Positions 8,732 to 16,551 of a stretch of DNA of 64,000 nucleotides are shown here, piece after piece. Below the pieces are notes generated by a model. It was not told where the DNA came from. It worked only from the letters and a program-made list of their open reading frames with translations, and did no database searches. Source of the stretch: Anaeroglomus sp964630775 (GTDB lineage: Bacteria; Planctomycetota; Phycisphaerae; Sedimentisphaerales; Anaerohalosphaeraceae); NCBI GenBank assembly GCA_964630775.1, contig CAZVYY010000017.1:16683-80682 (forward strand), given 5' to 3'. Each line of letters starts with the position of its first letter. The stretch's first letter is position 1. Both the position numbers and the translations under genes were made by a program.

Positions 8732-9421
8732 TTATTTTTGTTCGCGAATGCGTTTTAACTGCAGACTCAGTGCCGCGGCAACTTCCGGGGCATTGGTTCC
8801 GACTTCGCCGAGCAATTTGCCGGCGCTGCGTTCATTCATATAATACAGGATTTTAACGGCGTCGGGCATCTGGTTATTGGTGACCATGGTGGCCAGAATC
8901 TTACCCGCCTGGGCCGGGTCCATTTTGTCATAGGTGCTGGCGATGCGCTGGAAATTGGTTCGTTCGATGGTTTCGATTTCCACGACGCTGTTCTGGATTG
9001 CTTTTTCCTTGTCTTTGAGGGAAATCAGAGTCAGATTCAGCTTTTCCTGGAGCTGGTTGAGCTGCTCGATTTCCTCCTGCAGGGTCTGCCGTGTGATTTC
9101 AATCTGCTGTTTTTCCTGTTCAAGGGTTTTCTGTTTGTCGTTGTATTCCTGCATTTTCTGGCGAATGTCGAAAATCAGGTTCTTCAATTGCGTTTCGGAC
9201 ATCCCCAGATTGTCGGCGGCCTGTGAGCGGGCCATCAGGCTTTCGAGGATGCTGTTTTCAGAGGAATTGCCGGAGGGCTGGCCGGATGTATTTTTGTTTT
9301 GATCGGCGGCCTGATCGGCGGTGACCGGTCGTGGCTTTTTGAGCCAGAGACTGACTCCAAAGGCCGATCCGAAACTCAGCAGGCCTGCTGCCAGCAGTAA
9401 GATAATGTGTATTTTTTTCAT
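8732..9421 (-). CDS. MotE/MgtE-N-like flagellar protein
   Basis: A 229-residue secreted or membrane-anchored protein: N-terminal helix ('IHIILLLAAGLLSFGSAFGVSLWL'), a long coiled coil (~residues 60-150, rich in Gln/Glu/Lys), and a C-terminal domain 'YDKMDPAQAGKILATMV...AVKILYYMNERSAGKLLGEV' typical of the MgtE intracellular N-domain found in MotE-like motility chaperones. In other bacteria such proteins stabilise stators; its place directly before motA fits that. The frame is open to 9469, but the ATG at 9421 begins the signal-anchor, avoids a long overlap with fliJ, and has a GGGAGA site upstream. Confidence 0.75.
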   Translation of the reverse strand: MKKIHIILLLAAGLLSFGSAFGVSLWLKKPRPVTADQAADQNKNTSGQPSGNSSENSILESLMARSQAADNLGMSETQLKNLIFDIRQKMQEYNDKQKTLEQEKQQIEITRQTLQEEIEQLNQLQEKLNLTLISLKDKEKAIQNSVVEIETIERTNFQRIASTYDKMDPAQAGKILATMVTNNQMPDAVKILYYMNERSAGKLLGEVGTNAPEVAAALSLQLKRIREQK

Positions 9422-9441
9422 ATCGGTTGATCTCCCAACGA

Positions 9442-9984
9442 TTAACGAGACATCTGCACCGCGAGGCATTCGGCTGGAGTTTTCCGGGCGTCGTCGCTGT
9501 GTGATTGAACGGCTCCGGAGTCTGCTTCATTCCGGCCGGACAGGAGCAGTGTCCTGGCATAACTGATGCAGCCTGCCTCATCGGTTGTCCTTTGTTCCTG
9601 ACGATTTTGTTCTTTGCGATACTCTTCCTCGGCCCTGGCACGCAGTTTTTCGAGGCTTTTTCGTTCTTTGCGAATCACCAGGAGCTGGTTTATTTTTTCT
9701 CTTCGCTGCTGTTCCAGGGATGCCAGTTTGTCGGATAATGCTTTCATTCGCGTATCCAGAACGTGGGCATACTGCAGAAACATCTGCTGTTTTTCCAGTC
9801 GCTGGTTGTCGGCCAGCGTCCGCATTTCGGCCAGACGTCCGCGAATCTGGGCCTTGAGCATCAGGATTTGGGCTCGTACGGTTGCGGCCTGTTCACTCAG
9901 CGCGGCCAGTTCGGCCCGCAGCATTTCGTGCTGTCGTACTTTCAGGTCCAGCAGCCGCTGGAGTCGCCATACAAATCGTTTCAT
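9442..9984 (-). CDS. fliJ: Flagellar export chaperone FliJ
   Basis: FliJ is the central-stalk-like coiled-coil protein that inserts into the FliI ATPase ring and escorts chaperones. The 180-residue protein begins 'MKRFVWRLQRLLDLKVRQ', a typical FliJ N-terminus, and is almost wholly alpha-helical with heptad-like repeats to about residue 135. The C-terminal ~45 residues are less regular. It lies 21 bases downstream of fliI. Sequence conservation in this family is low, so the call rests on N-terminal pattern plus position. Confidence 0.85.
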   Translation of the reverse strand: MKRFVWRLQRLLDLKVRQHEMLRAELAALSEQAATVRAQILMLKAQIRGRLAEMRTLADNQRLEKQQMFLQYAHVLDTRMKALSDKLASLEQQRREKINQLLVIRKERKSLEKLRARAEEEYRKEQNRQEQRTTDEAGCISYARTLLLSGRNEADSGAVQSHSDDARKTPAECLAVQMSR

Positions 9985-10005
9985 GCGGATTCTCCTGTTC
10001 TCATC

Positions 10006-11400
10006 TTAGGACATCCTGCCGGTTGCGGCCGGTTTGATTGTTTTGATAACCGGTTCACTGAGCATTTGCTCCCAGTCCGCGGCAATGGCTCGCAGACGCT
10101 CGACGGTCTGGTCAAAGGGGCTTCGCTGGCGAATCGGCTGCACCAGAAACTGGTGTATCCGGTCGATCAGGGTCACGGCGCTGTCAATCCGGCGGTTGCT
10201 GCCGGGAGCAAAGGCTCCGATGCTAATGAGGTCTTCGGCATCCATGTAGGTGGCGTAGATTTCACGAAGTTTCTGGGCGGCCTGACGGTGTTCCGGGGTG
10301 ACCACGGTATTCATCAATCGACTGACGCTCTGGAGGATATCGATGGCCGGGTAGTGGCCGCGGTCGGCGAGTCTCCGGGTCAGGACGATATGGCCGTCCA
10401 GCAGGGAACGTGCACTGTCGGCAACGGGGTCGTTCATATCATCGCCTTCGGCCAGTACCGTCAGGATGCCGGTGATGCTGCCGCGTTCGCCGCAGCCAAG
10501 ACGTTCGATCAGTTTGGGCAGCAGGGCGAATACGCTGGGGCAGTATCCTTTGGTCGCCGGGGGTTCTCCCGCGGCAAGGCCGATTTCACGCTGAGCCTGT
10601 GCAAACCGTGTCAGGGAATCCATCATAAACAACACATCTTTGCCCTGTTCGCGGAAATACTCCGCAATGGTGGCGGCGACAAATCCCGCCTTGACGCGCT
10701 GAATGGCTGCCGAGTCCGAGGTGGCCACGACGACCACGCTGCGGGACAGGCCTTCGGGACCGAGGTCTTTTTCGAGATATTCACGGACTTCTCTGCCGCG
10801 CTCGCCGACCAGGGCCACGACGTTGACATGGGCGGCGCTGCTGTTGGCGATTTCACCGAGGAGGACGCTTTTGCCGACACCGCTGCCGGCAAAGACTCCC
10901 ATGCGCTGTCCCTTGCCGCAGGTGAGAATGCCGTCGATGGCGCGGATGCCCATCGACAGGGGGGTGGTAATCATCTCGCGCTGCAGTGGGGCGGGACTGG
11001 TGTTATGAATCACACGGAGCTGGCCGAGAAGCGGGCCTTTGCCGTCAATCGGTTCACCCAGGCCGTTGAGGACACGGCCCATCAACTGCGGCCCGACGCA
11101 GACCATACGGGGTTTGTCAGTGGCACTGACCATGTCGCCGGGCCGGATGCCTTCGATGGAATCCAGCGGCAGCAGGACCAGGTTGCCTTTGCGGAAGGCC
11201 ACGACTTCGGCTTCGACCACGGCACCGCCCTGAAGGTGTATCCGGCAGAGCTGACCAAGGCCCACGGACGGGCCGCTGCTTTCGACAGTCAGCCCGGAAA
11301 CGTGGGTCACAGCACCCTTGCGGGCGCCGACGGGGGCCTGTCGAACCGCCTGTATTAACGGTTCAAAATCCACAAACGATTGTTTTCTGTTTTCAGTCAT
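10006..11400 (-). CDS. fliI: Flagellum-specific export ATPase FliI
   Basis: FliI is the hexameric ATPase of the flagellar export apparatus, a relative of F1-ATPase beta. The 464-residue protein carries the P-loop 'AGSGVGKS' (171-178), 'RVLNGLGEPIDGKGPL' in the beta-barrel-to-catalytic transition, the Walker B region 'DVLFMMDSLTRFAQAQREIGLAAGEPPATKGY', and the FliI-type C-terminus. Length is standard. It starts three bases after fliH, so export ATPase and its regulator are coupled. Confidence 0.96.
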   Translation of the reverse strand: MTENRKQSFVDFEPLIQAVRQAPVGARKGAVTHVSGLTVESSGPSVGLGQLCRIHLQGGAVVEAEVVAFRKGNLVLLPLDSIEGIRPGDMVSATDKPRMVCVGPQLMGRVLNGLGEPIDGKGPLLGQLRVIHNTSPAPLQREMITTPLSMGIRAIDGILTCGKGQRMGVFAGSGVGKSVLLGEIANSSAAHVNVVALVGERGREVREYLEKDLGPEGLSRSVVVVATSDSAAIQRVKAGFVAATIAEYFREQGKDVLFMMDSLTRFAQAQREIGLAAGEPPATKGYCPSVFALLPKLIERLGCGERGSITGILTVLAEGDDMNDPVADSARSLLDGHIVLTRRLADRGHYPAIDILQSVSRLMNTVVTPEHRQAAQKLREIYATYMDAEDLISIGAFAPGSNRRIDSAVTLIDRIHQFLVQPIRQRSPFDQTVERLRAIAADWEQMLSEPVIKTIKPAATGRMS

Positions 11401-11403
11401 TGT

Positions 11404-11952
11404 TTATGATACATTATGCAGCGCCGTTTCAATTTGGCGCAAATGTTCCTGTATGGTGCATTCCATGGTGCCGTCGGCGGTTTCCACCACGCATTCGGCA
11501 CGCCCCACAGACCAGTCCGGGCTTAGTTTTACCTCCTGTCCGATCAGAAGCTGACCGTTTTTGATCAGTTCCTCACAGGTTTTCAGGTCGTCCGGGTTGA
11601 GCCGGATTTCGAGCACCGGGCCGGAGGCGTTCTGCTGGATGGCCTGGGTCAGAATCTTGCCGATTTCGTACTGCCCTTTTTCAATATCGCGGGCCACGAT
11701 TCGGGAGGCAATCTGAATCGACAAGTGAATCAACTGTTCCCGATGCGATACAAACAGGCTGCGTCCGTGGGCCTCCACAGTCTGGACGGCCTGCTGGAGG
11801 GCCTGACCAAGCGATTCCAGCCTGCTTTTCAATGCGGTCGTTTCTTTGGCCGCGGCCGCGGCTGCAGCTTTGTCCGGAGTGGCGGCGCCGGCGTCCAGGA
11901 TACGGATAGCACCGATGGCTGAATCGAGCTGAAGACAAACCCTCCCGGCCAT
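11404..11952 (-). CDS. fliH: Flagellar export ATPase regulator FliH
   Basis: FliH holds FliI at the C-ring and regulates its ATPase. The 182-residue protein has an Ala/Lys-rich central helix (~25-60) and a C-terminal V-type-ATPase-E-like region ('IASRIVARDIEKGQYEIGKILTQAIQQ', 'LEIRLNPDDLKTCEELI', 'DWSVGRAECVVETADGTMECTIQEHLRQIE'), the most conserved part of FliH. It is somewhat shorter than enteric FliH. It begins two bases after fliG and ends three before fliI. Confidence 0.9.
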   Translation of the reverse strand: MAGRVCLQLDSAIGAIRILDAGAATPDKAAAAAAAKETTALKSRLESLGQALQQAVQTVEAHGRSLFVSHREQLIHLSIQIASRIVARDIEKGQYEIGKILTQAIQQNASGPVLEIRLNPDDLKTCEELIKNGQLLIGQEVKLSPDWSVGRAECVVETADGTMECTIQEHLRQIETALHNVS

Positions 11953-11954
11953 GA

Positions 11955-12968
11955 CTACTCTTCCTCTTCAATAAACAGCAGTTCGCCGGCTTCATTGGCT
12001 TCCCGCAGCGGTTTAGCCACTTCTTCACGTGCGGTCTGCACATCTTTTTTTCGCGGTTCTCCAATCAGCGACAGTTCATCGTCAATCATCTGCGACAGGC
12101 GTTCTGAAATATTGGAGCGGATTTTCTGTGTGATGGCCTGCTCAGCGCCGAACAGGGCTTTGGCCAGCACCCCAGCCTCCACTTTCCGCAGGAGACCCTG
12201 CAGACATTTATCATCGATTTTAACGATATCTTCCCAGGTGACCATCAGGGCCTTGACGGTGTTGGCGATGTTTTCATCACGATTGCGAATTTGTCCCAGC
12301 AGGTTGTCGCGGCGATCCTTCTGCAGTCCGCTCAGGACGAGGGCTACTTTGCGAAGTGTTTCCTTGCCGGCATTTTCCTTAATGACCGGCGCCTGCTGTT
12401 CGGAGTTCATTTCCATGAGCCGGTTGCATACAATTTCACCGATGCGCCGCAGGGTTTTAATCGATACATCCTGCGGAATGGTCATTCGCCAGATCACCTG
12501 AGTACTCAATTTCTCGTCCAGCTTGGCCAGAACGTCGGTACTGAGTTTGGGAGGAAGAGCCGACAGGACCAGAGCGATGGCCTGGGCGGGTTCGGTTCCC
12601 ACGGCGGCGGCAATCTGCTCGGCGGGGGCGTTGGAAATATAAATAAAGGGATCTTTTTCACGCACTGCTTTTTCAAGACGAGACTGGATGTCGGACGCTT
12701 TTTCTTTTCCCGAGCTGCTTTGCAGAAGGCTGCTGACAAAACTTTTAACATGCAGTGTACCGCTTCCGCGATTTTGCAGTTCGGTGCAGAAGGTCCGGCT
12801 GATCATGGTGGCCTGTTCAGAGCCGCTGAGTCCTTTGGCATCCAACTGGGCCAGTTCCATGGCGATTTTCTGTATCACCTCGGCCGGCTGCCCTTTGAGC
12901 AGTTCGGTTGCGGTCGCCGGGTCCAGCGTCGTCAGCAGCAGTGCGGCTTTTTGAATTCCCGTAAGCAT
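11955..12968 (-). CDS. fliG: Flagellar motor switch protein FliG
   Basis: FliG is the C-ring protein that contacts MotA and transmits torque. The 337-residue product begins 'MLTGIQKAALLLTTLDPATATELLKG', the standard N-terminal domain that binds FliF, has a middle domain with 'ALVLSALPPKLSTDVLAKLDEKLSTQVIWRM', and a C-terminal torque domain ('LRKVEAGVLAKALFGAEQAITQKIRSNISERLSQMIDDELSLIG'). It ends in an acidic 'LLFIEEEE' tail. fliM and fliN, its usual C-ring partners, are not in this cluster. The start lies six bases after the fliF stop. Confidence 0.93.
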   Translation of the reverse strand: MLTGIQKAALLLTTLDPATATELLKGQPAEVIQKIAMELAQLDAKGLSGSEQATMISRTFCTELQNRGSGTLHVKSFVSSLLQSSSGKEKASDIQSRLEKAVREKDPFIYISNAPAEQIAAAVGTEPAQAIALVLSALPPKLSTDVLAKLDEKLSTQVIWRMTIPQDVSIKTLRRIGEIVCNRLMEMNSEQQAPVIKENAGKETLRKVALVLSGLQKDRRDNLLGQIRNRDENIANTVKALMVTWEDIVKIDDKCLQGLLRKVEAGVLAKALFGAEQAITQKIRSNISERLSQMIDDELSLIGEPRKKDVQTAREEVAKPLREANEAGELLFIEEEE

Positions 12969-12974
12969 GGCTGT

Positions 12975-14531
12975 TTACCGATCCTCAGCAAGCCAGTTGG
13001 CAAACAATTGACGGACCTGTTCGGGATTCTGACGCAGTTGGGCGGCGATATGCTGGCGGATGGCATTGGCTGCGTCGGCGCCACTGCCGGCGGTCAGCAG
13101 TCCGGCAGCGCCGGCTCCCAGTGCATTTGCGGATTGCTGGGCGGATGCTGCTGCGGCTTTCTTGCCGGCGCTGGTGAAGATTTTTAATGCCAGCAGGGCA
13201 CACAGGGCCAGGACGCCCATGGATGACTGCCTGGCAATCTCGATATAGCGGTCCCATTTATCAAACCCCGTCGCATCATTGATTTCAGTGACCATGGGTC
13301 GATTAAAGGCAACGTGCCGCACAGTGAGGTTTTCTTCTTTTAACAACTCGGGACCGATTGCCGTTCGGACAATGGCTTTGACATCATCTACAGACAGCAG
13401 CAGGGTGCTTTCGGCTGCAGCGGCGGTCTGAGTCTGCTGGGCTGCATTCTGATCTCCATTGGTTTTGGATGCCGGGGGCTGGGGTTTGGACAAATCGGCG
13501 ATAATCGATACCGACCAGCTTGTGATTTTGCCGGGGGAGCTTTGTCGTGTGGTGACGGTCTGGGGAACTTTGTATTTGCTCTGGGTGGAGCCGGTTTTTT
13601 CTGTTGTACCCGAATTGGCGTTACTGCCGTCGGGAGAGGGCGATGCCTGCTGAATATTGGAGGATTCGTCCACGGTTTCTTCTTCGGGAATTCCTTTTTC
13701 ATAGGTGGTTTTGACTTCCGATTCACTGGTCAGGTCCACCATGGCGCTGGCCAGAACGGTGGCTTTGCCCGGCCCGAGAATCAAATCCAGAGAACGCATC
13801 AGCCGTTCGGTCATCTGCTGTTCGACAGCAGATTTGTAATCCTTGTAGGTATTTGCACCCGCAGCGACGGTATCGGCTTGTGTGGTACCGGTTAATAAAT
13901 TGCCCTGGCTGTCGGCAATGGTGACATTTTCAGGCTTGAGGCTTTCGACCGCTCCGGAGACCAGGTTGGTAATGGCGGCTGCGGAGGCCTGACTCAGTCG
14001 CCAGCCGGGTCGCAGCTTGAGCATGACCGAAGCACTGGCCTTTTGTCCATCGCCGGTGAACATGGTCTGTTCCGGCCGGACGATATGGACGCGGGCGTAT
14101 TCCACCCCGTCAAAAAACTGGATTGTCTTGGCCAGTTCGCCCTGCAGGGCGCGATTGTAATTGAGTTTCTGCACCAGGGGGCTGACACCGAGTTTTTCAT
14201 TGTCGAATATTTCATATCCCGGTTCGCCGTCTTTGGGGCCGAGGCCCTCTTTGGCCAGCATGGCGCGGACTTCATAGACTTTTTCAGAGGGGATGTAAAT
14301 GCTTGAACCGCCGGCCCCCATCTTGCATTCGATATTTTGTCCCTGGATTTTATCGGCGATGACTCCGGCCTGTTCGGCGCTGAGGTTGCCGTACAGCAGA
14401 CGCATCTCGGGACGTGTTGCCCACTTGGTCAACAGGCCGCCTGTGATAACACAGGCCATGATTGCCGCCGCGAGCACTGCCCGCTGCACCAATCCAATTC
14501 GCTGCCAGACTGCGTTGATTTTGTCGAACAA
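12975..14531 (-). CDS. fliF: Flagellar MS-ring protein FliF
   Basis: FliF builds the MS ring on which the rod, C-ring and export gate assemble. The 518-residue protein has an N-terminal helix (~17-36), the YscJ-like ring-building motif domain ('LLYGNLSAEQAGVIADKIQGQNIECKM'), the FliF C domain, a second helix ('SSMGVLALCALLALKIF') and a C-terminal FliG-binding tail ('NPEQVRQLFANWLAEDR'). The start codon is TTG at 14531, supported by a GGAATAAG site about 7 bases before it and by lack of another Met before the first helix. A low-complexity Ser/Thr/Asn-rich insert lies at ~290-320. Confidence 0.94.
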   Translation of the reverse strand: MFDKINAVWQRIGLVQRAVLAAAIMACVITGGLLTKWATRPEMRLLYGNLSAEQAGVIADKIQGQNIECKMGAGGSSIYIPSEKVYEVRAMLAKEGLGPKDGEPGYEIFDNEKLGVSPLVQKLNYNRALQGELAKTIQFFDGVEYARVHIVRPEQTMFTGDGQKASASVMLKLRPGWRLSQASAAAITNLVSGAVESLKPENVTIADSQGNLLTGTTQADTVAAGANTYKDYKSAVEQQMTERLMRSLDLILGPGKATVLASAMVDLTSESEVKTTYEKGIPEEETVDESSNIQQASPSPDGSNANSGTTEKTGSTQSKYKVPQTVTTRQSSPGKITSWSVSIIADLSKPQPPASKTNGDQNAAQQTQTAAAAESTLLLSVDDVKAIVRTAIGPELLKEENLTVRHVAFNRPMVTEINDATGFDKWDRYIEIARQSSMGVLALCALLALKIFTSAGKKAAAASAQQSANALGAGAAGLLTAGSGADAANAIRQHIAAQLRQNPEQVRQLFANWLAEDR

Positions 14532-14567
14532 AGCTTATTCCGCCGAAAATATAAGACCGAGACTGTT

Positions 14568-14876
14568 TTAAACCTGCATTCGCATGGTTTCTTTATAGGC
14601 TTCGACCAGCTTGTTGCGAACGCCCACCAAAAGCTTGAAGCTCATATCCGCCTTGGCCATCGAGGCGACGACGGTGTTGATGTCCTGCTGTTTGCCGCTG
14701 AGCAGATCCACGATTGACTGATTGGATTCGGTCTGGTCCTGGTTGACCTGTCGAAAGGAATTGAGCAGGGCGTCCCCGAACTTGGTCTGCTCGGCGCCTT
14801 CCTGCCGAATGCCCGGATGTGAAAGGGGGCCTTGGATAGCCGGAGACTGCAGGTTAGGATTAAATTGTATTGACAT
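14568..14876 (-). CDS. fliE: Flagellar rod/MS-ring adapter FliE
   Basis: FliE links the MS ring and export gate to the rod. At 102 residues it has the usual size, a Gln/Asn-rich start, and the conserved C-terminal helices 'FGDALLNSFRQVNQDQTES' and 'DINTVVASMAKADMSFKLLVGVRNKLVEAYKETMRMQV'. It lies between flgC and fliF, the standard position. Confidence 0.94.
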   Translation of the reverse strand: MSIQFNPNLQSPAIQGPLSHPGIRQEGAEQTKFGDALLNSFRQVNQDQTESNQSIVDLLSGKQQDINTVVASMAKADMSFKLLVGVRNKLVEAYKETMRMQV

Positions 14877-14887
14877 AGAGATAGTCC

Positions 14888-15301
14888 TTAACGAAGGAGT
14901 TCAAGACTGGTTTCCATCATTTTCTGATACCGTTTCAGAATCGCGGCATTGGCCTGGTAGGCTTTGCTGGCGACATTGAGGTCGATCATTTCTCTGGGCC
15001 AGCTTACATTGGGCATGGCGACATAGCCGTTTTCATCGGCCTGGGGATGTCCCGGGTCTAAAATATACTGAAAATCGCTCGGGTCCTGCTTCAATTCCCC
15101 CGCCTCGACTCCGCTGACTCCGTTTTTGCTTTCTTCGGCTTTAAATTCCAGCGTGAGCCTCCGGTAGGGCTGTCCGTTGCCGGTGTCAGTGGTCTGCATA
15201 TTGGCAATGTTGGACCCAATAACTTCCAATTTGCGGTTGGTGGCTTTCATGCCGGATACCGCAATATTAATGGTGTCAAACATACTGCTTTCTATTTTCA
15301 T
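14888..15301 (-). CDS. flgC: Flagellar proximal rod protein FlgC
   Basis: FlgC is a proximal rod subunit exported through the flagellar gate. The 137-residue protein has the N-terminal rod motif 'FDTINIAVSGMKATNRKLEVIGSNIANMQTT' and the C-terminal 'EMIDLNVASKAYQANAAILKRYQKMMETSLELLR'. The ATG at 15301 has an AAAGGA site 9 bases upstream; a second ATG at 15283 would give a more conventional N-terminus but has a poorer site. Ends 12 bases before fliE. Confidence 0.94.
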   Translation of the reverse strand: MKIESSMFDTINIAVSGMKATNRKLEVIGSNIANMQTTDTGNGQPYRRLTLEFKAEESKNGVSGVEAGELKQDPSDFQYILDPGHPQADENGYVAMPNVSWPREMIDLNVASKAYQANAAILKRYQKMMETSLELLR

Positions 15302-15353
15302 GGGTCGGAATCCTTTCCGATGACTTATTCATAAAGGCTTATGATACAAGAAT

Positions 15354-15716
15354 TTAATATTGCAGCTTGATCGCCGAATCCATCTGCTGATATTTCTTTT
15401 TCAGCAGCGACATATAAGCCCGATGCCGCAGGGAGTTCTCAACCATCTTTCCCAATTCGGTATCCAGTGAAACATCGGAACCTTGTTCATTAATTGGGGT
15501 ATTACGGGTTTGATAAAATTCCATTTCAATTTTGTCGGGATTTATATCCTTACCTTTGTCCATCGCTTTTTTGAGTTCCATCTCAAAATTGACATCAATC
15601 CGCCGATAGCCGTTGGTGTTCATATTGGCAACATTGCTGGCAATGGCCTGCTGGCGGAGTCCCTCGGCCTGCATGGCTGATTCGAGCAGATTGATTACTG
15701 TATTGTCTTGAATCAT
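15354..15716 (-). CDS. flgB: Flagellar proximal rod protein FlgB
   Basis: FlgB is the first proximal rod subunit. The 120-residue form from 15716 starts 'MIQDNTVINLLESAMQAEGLRQQAIASNVANMNTNGYRR', matching the family, and ends with the short helical C-terminus 'RHRAYMSLLKKKYQQMDSAIKLQY'. The frame extends to 15755, but the ATG at 15716 has an AGGA site 7 bases upstream and lies ~48 bases after the predicted start point of a sigma-54 promoter. It is the first gene of the flagellar operon. Confidence 0.93.
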   Translation of the reverse strand: MIQDNTVINLLESAMQAEGLRQQAIASNVANMNTNGYRRIDVNFEMELKKAMDKGKDINPDKIEMEFYQTRNTPINEQGSDVSLDTELGKMVENSLRHRAYMSLLKKKYQQMDSAIKLQY

Positions 15717-15774
15717 AATTTTTCCTGTCCTGCAAACTGTTCCAAATTGACACACTATCAGTTGCTCTTAATTG

Positions 15775-15791
15775 AGCAATCTTTGTGCCAG
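15775..15791 (-). promoter_or_regulatory. Sigma-54 type -24/-12 promoter of the flgB operon
   Basis: On the minus strand the sequence reads C-TGGCAC, five bases (AAAGA), TTGCT, an exact match to the sigma-54 consensus TGGCAC-N5-TTGCW. The predicted start (~15764) gives a leader of about 48 bases to flgB. Two independent sites of this class in the cluster support sigma-54 (RpoN) control of rod, basal body and export genes; the activator is not in the window. Confidence 0.85.
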
Positions 15792-16035
15792 AAAAAGAAA
15801 TAGGCGTTTTTTGATTCAAAAACAGAGATATTGCATTTAGTTTAGTGGTTCTGATGTAAAAAATATCAAAATCTGTATGACCTTTGGACAAGTTTTCTAT
15901 TATCTATATACAGGTGTGAAATATTATATAATAACGCGAAAGGTTCTTTTTGATAAACTCATCGTAAAGGGCCTTGCAAAATACCGCAATTAGCGTTAGA
16001 TTACAGCGATTGCTCTGGCCGGCAAAGTAAGTAAT
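15792..16035 (-). other. AT-rich upstream region of the flagellar operon
   Basis: The ~320 bases between flgB and tRNA-Ser hold the sigma-54 promoter at one end and otherwise AT-rich sequence without an ORF. In a sigma-54 system this is where an activator would bind, but I see no convincing dyad repeated here. Confidence 0.4.
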
Positions 16036-16121
16036 GGAGAGGTGTCGGAGCGGCTGATCGAGCTGGTTTCGAAAACCAGTGTACCCATTGGGTACCGCGG
16101 GTTCGAATCCCGCCCTCTCCG
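16036..16121 (+). tRNA. tRNA-Ser (CGA anticodon)
   Basis: Class II tRNA with acceptor stem GGAGAGG/CCTCTCC and discriminator G, anticodon stem GCTGGT/ACCAGT around loop TTCGAAA (anticodon CGA, reads UCG), a long variable arm (GTACCC-ATT-GGGTAC) and T arm GGGTTCGAATCCC. No encoded CCA. A run of about 16 T follows directly. It divides the flagellar block from the glycoside hydrolase block. Confidence 0.95.
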
Positions 16122-16551
16122 TTTTTTTTTTTTTTTTCTTTATTCGCCAAAATCACGTCTGTAAGTTCTTGTAATTCAATGGGTTGCAGATTCCTGCCTA
16201 TTTTATACTCGTCCACTGTCCTCAAACTGTCCTCTAAATCATCATCAGCAAGTTCAGATGTTTCCGATTTGGCAAGTTCCATCATCGTCTTCCGGCTGTC
16301 GTCGTCGTGGAGGTGAAAGGGCTGCCCCAGCGGGGCGGGTTTGTTAGTGGCGATATCCGGAGTTGGCCTGAACAAGAGAAAGGCGGGACAGGGCTGTTCA
16401 AAAAGAGTTACTGGTGAAAAACGAACTTGTTCTTACTTCGTTTCCGGTTACCTTTATTATAGGGATTCTATTTTGGGATTTAGTTATGCGACAGGGACCG
16501 ATGCTGAAAAACGGGAATAATACGGCGCACAGCTTGCAGGGTATTGCTTTG
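16122..16551. other. Gap between tRNA-Ser and the first xylan gene
   Basis: Holds the long T-run after the tRNA (16122-16138), a minus-strand ORF fragment (16140-16375), and the leader of the GH115 gene. The GH115 frame runs up to a GTG at 16414, but that extension has no family character. No clear -35/-10 pair was found. Confidence 0.4.
16140..16375 (-). pseudogene. Uncharacterised ORF fragment next to tRNA-Ser
   Basis: About 78 codons on the minus strand, rich in acidic residues ('SETSELADDDLEDSLRTVDEYKIGRNLQPIELQELTDVIL'). The open frame continues into the tRNA, where it becomes the well-known artefact 'GEGGIRTRGT' seen when tRNA-Ser is translated backwards, so the natural 3' end is lost or never existed. 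I do not recognise the family. It may be the remnant of a gene broken by integration at the tRNA; equally it may be chance. Confidence 0.25.

Noticed and set aside
9763..11358. 531-codon plus-strand ORF opposite fliI
   Set aside because: It is antisense to a fully conserved FliI; composition is that of a shadow frame in GC-rich sequence, with no motif.
16081..16096. GTACCC-ATT-GGGTAC in tRNA-Ser as another copy of the palindromic element
   Set aside because: This is the variable-arm stem required in a class II tRNA; flanks do not match the repeat copies beyond a short CCGCGG.
16001..16139. Minus-strand coding sequence across tRNA-Ser
   Set aside because: Translation of the tRNA in reverse gives the familiar artefact 'GEGGIRTRGT'; only the part beyond the tRNA was kept, as a doubtful fragment.
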